Positions 36,484-45,988 of a stretch of DNA of 60,435 nt are shown here, one piece after another (position 1 is the first letter of the stretch; each line of letters starts with the position of its first letter). The DNA lies in the NCBI RefSeq assembly GCF_028705895.1, contig NZ_JAQWCQ010000017.1, forward strand, positions 1 to 60,435, in the 5' to 3' direction. Source of the DNA: Massilibacteroides sp. GTDB lineage: Bacteria; Bacteroidota; Bacteroidia; Bacteroidales; Tannerellaceae. The notes beneath the pieces are model-generated. The model saw only the letters and a list, made by a program, of their open reading frames with translations, ran no database searches and was not told the DNA's origin. The position numbers were made by a program, and so were the translations under genes.

Positions 36484-36496
36484 TTAAGGATTTGTT

Positions 36497-37456
36497 ATGG
36501 AAAATAAAATAATTATATCTCCTTCGCCGCATATTCACAGTGGCGATAGTGTCAGTAAGAATATGTATGGCGTACTGATAGCCCTTATGCCGGCTCTATT
36601 GGTATCGTTATATTATTTCGGATTAGGTTCATTGATTGTAACACTTGTTTCTGTTGCTGCTTGTGTACTGTTCGAATACTTGATTCAGAAGTTTTTCTTC
36701 AAACAACCAGCTACAATTACAGATGGTTCGGCAATATTAACAGGCCTATTACTCGCGTTTAATTTACCCTCTAACCTGCCGGTCTGGATTATTCTGATTG
36801 GTGCGTTAGCCGCTATAGGTATTGGCAAAATGTCTTTTGGAGGATTAGGAAACAACATCTTCAATCCGGCATTAGTGGGACGCGTATTTTTACTGATTTC
36901 GTTTCCGGCGCAGATGACAACCTGGCCGGTTCCGGGAACATTTCCGATGTCTTATATGGATGGACAAACGGGTGCAACAGTTCTTTCATTAATGAATGAA
37001 GGGGTAACACAGTTGCCAACTTACACAGACATGTTATTAGGGAATATGGGAGGAAGTCTTGGTGAAGTGAGTGCTATCGCTTTAGTGCTCGGATTAATAT
37101 TTTTGCTTGTACGCAAAATAATTACCTGGCATATACCAATTTCTATTATTCTGACCTCTTTTATATTTACAGGCATTATGCATTTAGTCAATCCCGCAGA
37201 ATATGCTCACCCGATAATTCATATTCTTTCCGGAGGTTTGCTTTTAGGTGCAATCTTCATGGCAACAGATTATGTTACTTCACCAATGAGTAAAAGCGGT
37301 ATGCTTGTTTTCGGTATAGGAATAGGCCTCTTAACCTCGTTAATTCGTTTGTTTGGCGCTTATCCCGAAGGAATGTCGTTCGCAATACTTATTATGAATG
37401 CACTAACTCCGTTAATCAACCTATATTTCAAACCTAAACATTTCGGAGGAAAATAA
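36497..37456 (+). CDS. rnfD: Rnf complex subunit RnfD
   Basis: Integral membrane subunit with covalently bound FMN. About nine transmembrane helices; the FMN attachment threonine is expected in DGQTGATVLS (about residue 157), a conserved RnfD/NqrB motif. 319 residues. The start is 13 bp after rnfC. Confidence 0.95.
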   Translation: MENKIIISPSPHIHSGDSVSKNMYGVLIALMPALLVSLYYFGLGSLIVTLVSVAACVLFEYLIQKFFFKQPATITDGSAILTGLLLAFNLPSNLPVWIILIGALAAIGIGKMSFGGLGNNIFNPALVGRVFLLISFPAQMTTWPVPGTFPMSYMDGQTGATVLSLMNEGVTQLPTYTDMLLGNMGGSLGEVSAIALVLGLIFLLVRKIITWHIPISIILTSFIFTGIMHLVNPAEYAHPIIHILSGGLLLGAIFMATDYVTSPMSKSGMLVFGIGIGLLTSLIRLFGAYPEGMSFAILIMNALTPLINLYFKPKHFGGK

Positions 37457-37457
37457 T

Positions 37458-38081
37458 ATGGCAAAGTTAAAATCAACACTACCAAATATGTTTTTGTCAT
37501 TGACCCTGATTTGTATCATAACCAGTGGGCTATTAGCAACAACTTATAAATACACAGCAGGACCTATAGCCGAAACTGAAGCGAAAGCTTTAGAGACAGC
37601 AATCAAAGATGTTTCTCCTGAATTTGATAACAATCCGGTTTCCGAATCATTTAAAGTAGAAACTCCCGATGGGTATGAGCTTCTGATCTATCCAGCTCAG
37701 AAAGACGGTAAAATGGTGGGAGCTGCGGTTGAAAGTAGTTCTAAAAACGGATTCAGTGGTTTAATCAGGATTATTGTAGGTTTTGACAACGAAGGAAAAA
37801 TCCTTAATTATTCGGTTTTACAACATGCGGAAACGCCAGGACTTGGAGCTAAAATGAACGAATGGTTCAGAACTGAAAAGAATAACCAATGTATTATAGG
37901 CCGATCTCTTTCAAAAGGAAGCCTTTCGGTAAGCAAAGACGGAGGAGATGTTGATGCGATTACCGCGTCAACTATTACGAGTCGTGCTTTTCTTGAAGCT
38001 GTGAACAGAGCCTACAATGCTTATATTGGTCTGGATGCAGCAACAGGCGCTACTTCTCAGAGTGATGAGGATAAGAATTAA
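37458..38081 (+). CDS. rnfG: Rnf complex subunit RnfG
   Basis: Periplasmic FMN-carrying subunit anchored by one N-terminal helix (about 9-28). The usual flavinylation motif SGATxTS reads TASTITS here (in DAITASTITSRAF), keeping the acceptor threonine but with changed residues around it, so flavinylation is still likely. 207 residues. It has a GGAGGA ribosome-binding site overlapping the rnfD end. Next gene starts 36 bp later and is rnfA, not rnfE. Confidence 0.92.
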   Translation: MAKLKSTLPNMFLSLTLICIITSGLLATTYKYTAGPIAETEAKALETAIKDVSPEFDNNPVSESFKVETPDGYELLIYPAQKDGKMVGAAVESSSKNGFSGLIRIIVGFDNEGKILNYSVLQHAETPGLGAKMNEWFRTEKNNQCIIGRSLSKGSLSVSKDGGDVDAITASTITSRAFLEAVNRAYNAYIGLDAATGATSQSDEDKN

Positions 38082-38117
38082 TAGAAACCAATGTACAACA
38101 ATTAATAACGAGAATTT

Positions 38118-38690
38118 ATGGAATACGTATTAATGTTTATAGCGGCAGTGTTTGTCAACAACGTAGTATTGACTCAATTTTTAGGTATTTGTCCGTTTTT
38201 AGGAGTATCCAAAAAGATTGACACCGCAATTGGAATGGGACTTGCAGTTGTTTTTGTCCTTACAGTATCAACGTTGTTTACTTTTTTAATGCAGAACTAC
38301 CTGCTGAATCCCTTAGGGTTAGGCTTTATGCAAACAGTAAGCTATATTTTAGTTATAGCTTCCTTAGTGCAACTTGTAGAAATTATCTTGAAAAAGGTCT
38401 CTCCGGCTTTATATCAGGCTTTAGGAGTATTTCTTCCTTTGATAACGACCAACTGCTGTATCCTTGGAGTAGCCATATTGGTTATTCAGAAAGAATTTAA
38501 TTTATTACAATCTATTGTATATGCAATCTCTACAGCGATAGGATTTGCCTTAGCTTTAGTTATCTTTGCAGGCATCAGGGAACAATTAGCCATGACGCGT
38601 ATTCCGGATGGAATGAAAGGCACCCCTATTGCCCTTATAACTGCAGGTTTATTAGCTATGGCTTTCATGGGTTTTTCTGGTATCGTATAA
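38118..38690 (+). CDS. rnfA: Rnf complex subunit RnfA
   Basis: A 190-residue, six-helix membrane subunit. Signature features are RnfA-type: FVNNVVLTQFLGICPFLGVSKK, LITTNCCILGVA and the C-terminal LITAGLLAMAFMGFSG. The cysteines in GICPFLG and TTNCC probably bind the membrane-embedded [2Fe-2S] cluster shared with RnfE. RnfE, the homologous second half of that pair, is not encoded between rnfG and rnfA, although this is its normal place. Gene order here is rnfB-C-D-G-A. Confidence 0.92.
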   Translation: MEYVLMFIAAVFVNNVVLTQFLGICPFLGVSKKIDTAIGMGLAVVFVLTVSTLFTFLMQNYLLNPLGLGFMQTVSYILVIASLVQLVEIILKKVSPALYQALGVFLPLITTNCCILGVAILVIQKEFNLLQSIVYAISTAIGFALALVIFAGIREQLAMTRIPDGMKGTPIALITAGLLAMAFMGFSGIV

Positions 38691-38711
38691 AAACACTAAA
38701 ATCTAATTAAG

Positions 38712-39746
38712 ATGAAGAAGAAAATATTAGTTACCGGAGGAACAGGATATATCGGTTCGCACACGGTAGTAGAGTTACAAAATGCAGGTTACGATGTCGT
38801 GATCATTGATAATCTCTCCAATTCTAATGTAGAAGTGCTTGACGGGATTGAAAAAATATCCGGTATCCGTCCTTACTTTAAGGAGTTGGATTGTAATGAC
38901 AAAGAAGGACTTAAAGCGCTAATCAAGGAACATTCCGGAATCAAGGGGATTATTCACTTTGCCGCAAGCAAAGCTGTAGGTGAATCTGTTCACAAACCCC
39001 TACTCTATTACAGAAACAATATTGTAACCCTGATCAATTTGCTGGAGTTGATGCCTGAAGCAGGTATCGAAGGAATAGTATTCTCTTCATCTTGTACGGT
39101 ATATGGACAACCGGACATACTTCCTGTTACAGAAGATGCCCCGATCAAACCGGCTTTGTCTCCTTATGGAAACACGAAACAGATCAATGAAGAAATTATC
39201 CGTGATACGATATATGCGGGTGTTCCTTTCAAGAGTATTATTCTTCGTTATTTCAACCCGATTGGTGCACATCCCAGTGCAGAGATCGGAGAATTGCCAA
39301 ACGGAGTTCCTCAGAATCTTATCCCGTACCTGACACAAACAGCCATGGGCATTCGTAAAGAACTGAGTGTATTCGGAGATGATTACGATACGCCTGACGG
39401 CTCTTGCATACGAGACTATATCAATGTTGTTGATCTTGCCAAAGCTCATGTTATTGCAATGGATCGTATGTTGGAAAATAAATCAGACGAAAAACTCGAA
39501 ATCTTTAACTTAGGAACAGGTCGTGGAGTGAGTGTACTCGAGCTTATCTCTGAATTTGAAAAAGGAACAGGCGTAAAAGTTCCTCACAAAATTGTAGGAC
39601 GCCGCGAAGGAGATATCGAAAAGGTATGGGCAAATCCGGAACATGCCAACAAGGTGCTGGGTTGGACAGCTAAAGAAAGCGTTGAAGACACGCTTGTTAC
39701 TGCCTGGAACTGGCAAAAACGTCTTCGTGAACGCGGAATTCAATAA
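38712..39746 (+). CDS. galE: UDP-glucose 4-epimerase
   Basis: SDR-type epimerase interconverting UDP-glucose and UDP-galactose. NAD-binding TGGTGYIGSH at residues 8-17, catalytic serines in SSSCTVYG (125-132), and YxxxK as Y152-G-N-T-K156. 344 residues. It follows rnfA by 21 bp with no promoter visible between, so it is probably co-transcribed with the rnf genes. Confidence 0.95.
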   Translation: MKKKILVTGGTGYIGSHTVVELQNAGYDVVIIDNLSNSNVEVLDGIEKISGIRPYFKELDCNDKEGLKALIKEHSGIKGIIHFAASKAVGESVHKPLLYYRNNIVTLINLLELMPEAGIEGIVFSSSCTVYGQPDILPVTEDAPIKPALSPYGNTKQINEEIIRDTIYAGVPFKSIILRYFNPIGAHPSAEIGELPNGVPQNLIPYLTQTAMGIRKELSVFGDDYDTPDGSCIRDYINVVDLAKAHVIAMDRMLENKSDEKLEIFNLGTGRGVSVLELISEFEKGTGVKVPHKIVGRREGDIEKVWANPEHANKVLGWTAKESVEDTLVTAWNWQKRLRERGIQ

Positions 39747-39760
39747 TTAAGCGTATAATA

Positions 39761-39812
39761 AAAAATATCCGTGTGCTCTTTACTTATCAAAGAGTCCACG
39801 GATATTTTTTTT
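39761..39812. terminator. Bidirectional terminator between galE and the efflux operon
   Basis: AAAAATATCCGTG pairs with CACGGATATTTTT with an inner CTCTTT/AAAGAG stem; A-run on one side and T-run on the other serve both converging operons. Confidence 0.85.
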
Positions 39813-39822
39813 GTTCTTACTA

Positions 39823-41121
39823 TCAATTTTCTTCTGTGGAGTCAATACGTATATCCCATATACCGGAGGCACGTTCCAACTCAACCAAGGTAGTAGCACA
39901 GTCGAAAAGAGTTTCATTATAGCTGACTAATATCTCATTATAAGTTCTTTGTGCATTCAGCACTTCAAGTATGCTGCTCTCACCACGTTCATAGCTGTAC
40001 ACCTGTTTATGAAAAATCGTTTCCGCTTCATGTAAGAGCCCTGAGTTGAACTGTTCCATCTTACGGCATGCGGTAGTGTATTTATTATACGCCTGCATTA
40101 CTTCGGAAGTAATCTGTAACTCTACCCCTTCGTACTGACTTTTACTTTGAGCGGCAGCAAATTCAGCAGCACGCAACTCGCCTTTGTTTGTATTCGACAG
40201 CTTCAACGGAATACTAAATCCGACAGAAAAGCCTTTAAACGCAGGTGCAGGTGCTATTTCATTCTTGACAATGGAGGAATAAGTTCCCCCAAGACTAATC
40301 CCAACATCAATAGCCCTGTTTGCTTTAGCCAATCGTAAATTATTATGTGATAACTCTCTTGATTTTAGTGCCACCTGCAAATCTGCGCGGTTATTTTGTG
40401 CGGCGGTTATCAGAGAGGCTAAATCGAACACTCTTTTATAATCATTCAAATCTCCCGCAATAGAATCCGACAATTCGATGTTTTTATCTCCCTGAAATAA
40501 AGCTAATTGAAGAAGAACTTCTTTAAGATCGTTTTCACTCGTATAAACATCGTTCAGCATAGTAGCAGCTTCCAACTTTGATTGACGGGCATCAATTTCT
40601 TTTATCTCGCCTACACTCAGACGTACACTGTCTGCTTGTGCTAACATAAACATTTGCCGATAGGATTCTTTTTGTATTTCATAAAGCCGGTTTTGTTTTA
40701 CCGCGGCCAAATAGGCAATCGTAGCATCAGCCCGTAAGTTTCGAAAATAATCTTCCAACAAAGCATCGGTCATTTCTTTCTCACTTTTTGCCACATTTAT
40801 TCTGGCTTTACGCTTACCTCCTAATTCCAACGTATAGTTTAATTCCGCATCAACGCCGTATCCCATTTGTAAATCCCAGTTCTGATTATTAGCATAACTC
40901 ACGGATAATTCAGGGTCAGGAAATACCTTCGCGGCTTTCACATTTGCTTCAGCAATATCAACATTATATTTTTCAACCAAATAGTCGATATTAGACTGCT
41001 TAACGTTATTCAGATAGTCGTTAAATGTCAACACTCGTTTTTCCTGCGCATGACCTGTAGTAATTATAACACAGAAAAAACAGATCAGTATTTCTTTTAT
41101 ATATTTCATCGGATTATTCAT
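39823..41121 (-). CDS. TolC/CzcC-like outer-membrane efflux protein
   Basis: A 432-residue outer-membrane factor of a tripartite exporter: signal peptide (KYIKEILICFFCVIITTGHA), then two OEP repeats rich in helices (ANVKAAKVFPDPELSVSYAN; ELSHNNLRLAKANRAIDVGI). It is the last gene of the metal efflux operon and overlaps the cusA-like gene by 8 bp; an alternative ATG at 41109 avoids the overlap. Confidence 0.88.
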   Translation of the reverse strand: MNNPMKYIKEILICFFCVIITTGHAQEKRVLTFNDYLNNVKQSNIDYLVEKYNVDIAEANVKAAKVFPDPELSVSYANNQNWDLQMGYGVDAELNYTLELGGKRKARINVAKSEKEMTDALLEDYFRNLRADATIAYLAAVKQNRLYEIQKESYRQMFMLAQADSVRLSVGEIKEIDARQSKLEAATMLNDVYTSENDLKEVLLQLALFQGDKNIELSDSIAGDLNDYKRVFDLASLITAAQNNRADLQVALKSRELSHNNLRLAKANRAIDVGISLGGTYSSIVKNEIAPAPAFKGFSVGFSIPLKLSNTNKGELRAAEFAAAQSKSQYEGVELQITSEVMQAYNKYTTACRKMEQFNSGLLHEAETIFHKQVYSYERGESSILEVLNAQRTYNEILVSYNETLFDCATTLVELERASGIWDIRIDSTEEN

Positions 41122-44100
41122 TTTTCAGATTTCTTCTTTCCAACATATAGTAGAGAGTTGGCAGTACATAAAGCGTCAGGATAGTTCCGCACAAGAGTCC
41201 GTAAACGATAACCGTAGCCAACGGACGTTGTATGTCGGATCCGATTCCGGTAGATATGGAAGCGGGCAACAATCCTAATACAGCCACCGTAGCAGTCATC
41301 ATTACAGGACGCAAACGATGTGATGCTCCGGAAAGGACGGCTTCTTTCAGATTCAAACCACGTGCACGCAAATTATTGATATGCGAAATCATGATAACAC
41401 CATTCTGTATGAAAACGCCAAAAAGAGCGATAAACCCGACTGCAGACGATACGTTGAAGGTCATCCCTCGTAAAACTAACGCAAGCATTCCTCCGAAAAC
41501 AGCCAATGGCAGCATTCCAATAAGTAATCCGGCCTGACGGAATTTGCCAAAACTAAAAAACAACAAGAGAAACATAACCGCCAACGTTATAGGAACAACC
41601 ACAGCGAGTCGCCCAAAAGCCCGGTGTTGATTCTCCAACTGTCCGGCCCAATGAAACTGGAATTTAGAATGATCGTATTCTACCTGTTTTTCAATTTTTG
41701 AACGAGCTTCGCTTACAAACGATGTTAAATCCCTTCCACGCAAATTCAACTGAACGGTACTAAAGCGCTGATTTTTCTCACGCGAAATCATACTCGCTCC
41801 TGTTGTCATCTTTACTTGGGCTACGGCTGAAAGGGGAATCATCGCCCCCGAGCCGGATGTTAGCAATAAAGCTCCTATCTTTTCCGGAGTATCGCGCGAC
41901 AGATCATTGTAACGACAGATTACATCATAAACACGACTGTCGATGAACACCTGAGAGACTGCTTTACCTCCGATCGCTACCTCTATCAATTCTGCAACAT
42001 CTGCAACATTCAGACCATATTGAGCAATTTTGTCACGATCAGCCACAATCTGTAACTGAGGAAGAAAAGGTTCTTCTGCAATACTTACATCTGCAGACCC
42101 TTCTACATTCTCTACAACCGTCACCACTTCTTCAGCAATGCGGCGGCTCTCTGTCAGATCTTCGCCGTATATTTTTATCGCTAAATCACTATGTGCTCCT
42201 GCAATCTGATCCATAACCATATCAATGATAGGCTGAGAAAAACCAACATTATAACCCGGCATGGTAGCTATCAGTTTTGCCATATCTGCAACTAAGTCTT
42301 CTTTTCTGCGTCCGTCTTTCCATGTATTATAGGGTTTCAGACCTATCATAACTTCTGTATGCGAGAAAGAGAAAGGACATCCGCCTTCATCGTCACGCCC
42401 AGTTTGCGTCATTACATAGGTGACCTCATCAAAATTCATAAGTTTATCCCTTAATACGGTTGCCATCTCGGACGATTTTTCAAGTGAGATTCCCGGAGGA
42501 AATTGTACTTGCAACCAAACGCTTCCTTCGTCAAGCGGAGGTAGAAAATCTTTCCCCACATAAGCAGAAAGTACGACAACTGCCACCAGAACCGCAACAA
42601 TCGGAGCAATAATCTTTTTGGGCGCGGCAATCAACTTTTCCGTCTGTCTTTTATACATATCGGTCAAACGTTCCAGCCAGCGATTATGGTAAACCTTTTG
42701 TGGTTTGCGGTAAATAACAAATGCCAGACCTGGAATCAGAATCAAAGCGGAAGCTAAAGCACCCAGCAACGCAAAACTCAAAGTAAATGCCATCGGAGTA
42801 AACAGTTTCTGTTCTACTCTGTCAAAGGCAAACAAAGGCATATATGCAATGATGATGATTAACGTTGCAAAAAAGACCGGTTTTGCAACCTCTGCTGCCC
42901 GTTTGGCAATATTTGACTCATCCAGCGGAGCATCAGGATCATTCTCACGCTTCTTCAAAATCGTTTCCATCATAACGATGGTGCCGTCAACTATGATCCC
43001 GAAATCTATTGCGCCGAGAGATAGCAGGTTGGCAGGAATATCAGTCAACCACATCAGAATAAAGGCAATCAATAAAGACACAGGAATAGTAATCGTAGCC
43101 AGCAAAGCCCCTCTTGGGCTGCCGAGGAAGATAATCAGCACTCCGACAACTAATAAGATACCAAATGAGAGGGTATGCGAAATCGTATTTAACGTGGCAT
43201 CGACCAATTCGGTTCTGTCATAAAAAGAATGTATTTTTACTCCTTCCGGAAGACCGTTTTCGTTTAATTCAGCAATCGTTTTATTTATCTCTTCAAGAAC
43301 CCGGGAGGGATTTTCATAACGTAACAACTGTACCATCCCTTCTACCCCATCGGTATAATCCACCTCATCATCTACATAACCAAATATACCTTTCCGTTCC
43401 AGATTTCCATACTTCAACTCGCCCAAATCCTTTATATAAACAGGAGCTCCACCAACTGTCTTGACCACGATATTGCCCAAATCCTGCAAATCACGCACAA
43501 GCCCGAGTCCACGCACTACATAACTCAGATCGCCGCGGATAATCGTACTACCACCTGCATTCGAGTTGTTATTCTCTATGGATTCTGTTACTTCTTGTAG
43601 TGAAATATTATACTTTGACAGTTTATTGGGGTCTATTTCTATCTGAAATTGAGTTGTAATACCTCCGAAATTCGACACGTCGGCAATTCCATGAATCTGC
43701 CTCAATCGTGGAATAATCACCCAATGGTTAAGGTCTGTCAATTCACGAAGATTTTTACTACCGGTAATAATATAACGGAATATTTCACCCGTAGGAGATG
43801 TCAACGGATCCAATCCGGGCTTAGCATCAAAAGGAAGTTCTACATCATTTATCCGCTCCAATACGCGCTGTCTCGCCCAATAATCATCAACGCCATCTTC
43901 AAAAACCAGTGTAATTTTTGAGATACCGAAGAAGTTTTTACTTCGCATAATCTTCAAGCCCGGAATGCCATTCAGCTCCCGTTCAAGGGGAATCGTGATC
44001 TGTTGTTCAATTTCGGCAACAGCAAGTCCCGGAACCTGTGTTGCAACACCAACCGTTACGTCGGCAATATCCGGATAAGCATCTATAGCAAGTTGCTTCC

Positions 44101-44188
44101 AAGCATAAATACCAATACCTGAGAGTAACACAAATATGGTCAACATCAACCAACGACGCCGGATCAAGGTGGTCATTAATTTCTCCAT
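41114..44188 (-). CDS. Heavy-metal efflux RND transporter (CusA/CzcA family)
   Basis: A 1024-residue proton-driven RND pump of the heavy-metal (HME) subfamily, spanning the inner membrane with two large periplasmic loops. The transmembrane helix 4 motif LGAIDFGIIVDGTIVMMET carries the proton-relay aspartates of this subfamily. The DAYPDIADVTVGVATQVPG start is typical of CzcA/CusA. Whether it exports monovalent (Cu, Ag) or divalent (Zn, Co, Ni) ions cannot be settled from motifs. Starts 4 bp after the adaptor gene. Confidence 0.93.
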   Translation of the reverse strand: MEKLMTTLIRRRWLMLTIFVLLSGIGIYAWKQLAIDAYPDIADVTVGVATQVPGLAVAEIEQQITIPLERELNGIPGLKIMRSKNFFGISKITLVFEDGVDDYWARQRVLERINDVELPFDAKPGLDPLTSPTGEIFRYIITGSKNLRELTDLNHWVIIPRLRQIHGIADVSNFGGITTQFQIEIDPNKLSKYNISLQEVTESIENNNSNAGGSTIIRGDLSYVVRGLGLVRDLQDLGNIVVKTVGGAPVYIKDLGELKYGNLERKGIFGYVDDEVDYTDGVEGMVQLLRYENPSRVLEEINKTIAELNENGLPEGVKIHSFYDRTELVDATLNTISHTLSFGILLVVGVLIIFLGSPRGALLATITIPVSLLIAFILMWLTDIPANLLSLGAIDFGIIVDGTIVMMETILKKRENDPDAPLDESNIAKRAAEVAKPVFFATLIIIIAYMPLFAFDRVEQKLFTPMAFTLSFALLGALASALILIPGLAFVIYRKPQKVYHNRWLERLTDMYKRQTEKLIAAPKKIIAPIVAVLVAVVVLSAYVGKDFLPPLDEGSVWLQVQFPPGISLEKSSEMATVLRDKLMNFDEVTYVMTQTGRDDEGGCPFSFSHTEVMIGLKPYNTWKDGRRKEDLVADMAKLIATMPGYNVGFSQPIIDMVMDQIAGAHSDLAIKIYGEDLTESRRIAEEVVTVVENVEGSADVSIAEEPFLPQLQIVADRDKIAQYGLNVADVAELIEVAIGGKAVSQVFIDSRVYDVICRYNDLSRDTPEKIGALLLTSGSGAMIPLSAVAQVKMTTGASMISREKNQRFSTVQLNLRGRDLTSFVSEARSKIEKQVEYDHSKFQFHWAGQLENQHRAFGRLAVVVPITLAVMFLLLFFSFGKFRQAGLLIGMLPLAVFGGMLALVLRGMTFNVSSAVGFIALFGVFIQNGVIMISHINNLRARGLNLKEAVLSGASHRLRPVMMTATVAVLGLLPASISTGIGSDIQRPLATVIVYGLLCGTILTLYVLPTLYYMLERRNLKNE

Positions 44189-44192
44189 CGAC

Positions 44193-45293
44193 TTACAGGT
44201 TTAGGTAAATTCCACCTTTAACAACAACCGTCTCGCCTTCACGAAGACCACTCAGAATACGTGTTTCTTCAACATTAACAGACTCAGATTCAATGTATCT
44301 ACGTAGATATTTCCCTTTAGATAATTCAATCAAAACATAATCTCTGTCTTCTTCCTTCATAATAACGGTTGACGGTAAAATAATCGACTCCTTCGGTGAA
44401 CTTAGAAAATGAACTACGCAGAACATACCCAGTTTCAGGTCCTTGTCTGTATTATTACATCTGACTATCACATCTAAGGAACGCGTTTCTTCATCTAACA
44501 TCTCTCCTATATAGTAGATGGTTCCCCAAATCGTTTTATTCGGTTGAGCATCTACAAAAACCTCCACCTGATCACCTTGTTTGATAGCTCCGAAATACTT
44601 TTCCTTGACACGTGCCACAACCCAAACCTCAGATAAATCAGCAACTACCGCCAAAGCTTCTGAATCTTCTTTCACGTAACTTCCTATCGTGATATTGTTT
44701 TGCACTACTTCACCTGAGATAGGAGAAATCACTTTTAAGGGTTGTCCCATCTGAAGCGATGAAACGTCGATATTAAAGATATTCAGCGTTGCCTGCGCCT
44801 GTTCAAATTCCTGATTAGCAATTAACGCTTCGTTCTTAGCCTGTTCTAATTCTTTTTGAGATGCTACCCCATTAGCAGCCAACTCTTTCTGGCGGTTATA
44901 ATTTATCTGAGCAATACCGTTTGCCGATTGAGCAGAAAAATAACTTTTAGTTGCTTCATAAAACTCCGATGAACCCAGTTCAAAAACAGGCGTTCCCGCA
45001 TTGATTTTCTGTCCTAACCGGACAAAAGACTTAACAATACGTCCGGCAAAAGGAGGTACTATTTCTGCTAATTTTCCGGAGACCGGACGAACAGTTCCTA
45101 CAGTTCTGAATTCGGACGAAAACTCACGTAATTGAGTTTTTTGAACAACAATCTGTCCTAATACAGAAGAATTATCGGGTACGGTGATTGTGTCACCATT
45201 ATGTTGAATACGAGATCCCTCTTGTGTTGATTCTTTTTGCCCACAGGCACTCACCAACAGACACAAACTTGCCAACATGAAAAAACTCTTCAT
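44193..45293 (-). CDS. Efflux RND periplasmic adaptor lipoprotein (CusB/CzcB-like)
   Basis: Membrane-fusion protein linking pump and outer-membrane channel. Lipobox LVSAC at residues 13-17, so it is lipid-anchored. Barrel-sandwich hybrid (IVPPFAGRIVKSFVRLGQKI, KVISPISGEVVQNNITIGS), a long alpha-hairpin (about 115-165), and a beta-barrel with VWVVARVKEKYFGAIKQGDQ. 366 residues. Second gene of the operon; the preceding gene ends 84 bp upstream. Confidence 0.9.
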   Translation of the reverse strand: MKSFFMLASLCLLVSACGQKESTQEGSRIQHNGDTITVPDNSSVLGQIVVQKTQLREFSSEFRTVGTVRPVSGKLAEIVPPFAGRIVKSFVRLGQKINAGTPVFELGSSEFYEATKSYFSAQSANGIAQINYNRQKELAANGVASQKELEQAKNEALIANQEFEQAQATLNIFNIDVSSLQMGQPLKVISPISGEVVQNNITIGSYVKEDSEALAVVADLSEVWVVARVKEKYFGAIKQGDQVEVFVDAQPNKTIWGTIYYIGEMLDEETRSLDVIVRCNNTDKDLKLGMFCVVHFLSSPKESIILPSTVIMKEEDRDYVLIELSKGKYLRRYIESESVNVEETRILSGLREGETVVVKGGIYLNL

Positions 45294-45377
45294 TGGTAAA
45301 TTATTATTTTAAATATTAGTATTGACACCTGCTCACGTAGATATACACTATTGGCGTCTTTATTAAAGAATGAAATT

Positions 45378-45734
45378 TCAATAAGAAAATGGACAAGCAG
45401 GAGGTCCTCGCAGGGAAATAAAAGAAGAGTAATTACAACAAACGTTTAAAAGCAATCCAGACAAGATTATTGTCTGTAAAATAAGAAACAATACCAGTTC
45501 AGAAAAGCCAAAATTTGCTTGAAGAGAGTGAAATAAAGATAATGTAAAAATTAGAGTCAGTTCATTTGGACTATGTTTATACGTATCCGTATGCGACTTA
45601 TCATGAAAGTGAGAATGAACGATAGTGACTCCATTAATGACATGTCCATGAAACGAAAAACAGATATTTGCATAGAATAATGCAAAAATGACAATTAACA
45701 ACCATCCTACTATCTGTTTAGATCTCAAACACAT
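45378..45734 (-). CDS. Small His-rich membrane protein at the head of the metal efflux operon
   Basis: A 118-residue protein with an N-terminal hydrophobic segment (QIVGWLLIVIFALFYANICF), a histidine-rich loop (HGHVINGVTIVHSHFHDKSH, about 29-48) and a second hydrophobic stretch (ELVLFLILQTIILSGLLLNV). Proteins of this build (annotated as DUF6769 in some genomes, from memory) commonly precede metal RND genes in Bacteroidales. The His cluster suggests metal binding or sensing in the periplasm; that is inference. Confidence 0.7.
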   Translation of the reverse strand: MCLRSKQIVGWLLIVIFALFYANICFSFHGHVINGVTIVHSHFHDKSHTDTYKHSPNELTLIFTLSLFHSLQANFGFSELVLFLILQTIILSGLLLNVCCNYSSFISLRGPPACPFSY

Positions 45735-45735
45735 C

Positions 45736-45764
45736 CGTAATATTATTTTATTTGCAATATTACG
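45736..45764 (-). promoter_or_regulatory. Palindromic operator candidate with embedded -7 box
   Basis: A perfect 9-bp inverted repeat, CGTAATATT at 45736-45744 and AATATTACG at 45756-45764, with an 11-bp spacer. It ends 1 bp before the ATG of the first operon gene. Reading on the minus strand, TAATATTG in it resembles the -7 box TAnnTTTG, so a protein bound here would block the promoter. A metal-sensing repressor is the obvious candidate, but none is encoded nearby. Confidence 0.55.
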
Positions 45765-45890
45765 CTTTTTTATCGAAAAGACATCACCATTCTTCTATTA
45801 TTCAACATCTTCTTAATGTTTAAAATCATCTCACCCCATTTACAAAAAAACAACCGACAAAAAGTTAGATTCAAACATATAAAACAAACA

Positions 45891-45932
45891 GGTAGGATAT
45901 TTTCGGAAATATATCGGAAATATAAAGGATGA
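45891..45932. repeat. ATAAAGGAT word repeat, locus E
   Basis: GTAGGATATTTTCGGAAATATATCGGAAATATAAAGGATG, split into words: GGATATTTTCGGAAATAT and its inverse ATATAAAGGAT. A shorter relative of loci A-D. Lies in the 424-bp gap between the efflux operon and the aldo/keto reductase. Confidence 0.45.
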
Positions 45933-45988
45933 GTCCACTATAAAAAGTCGAGAACTTCAAAAGCGATATTCAGCAAATAGTAGTTCTG

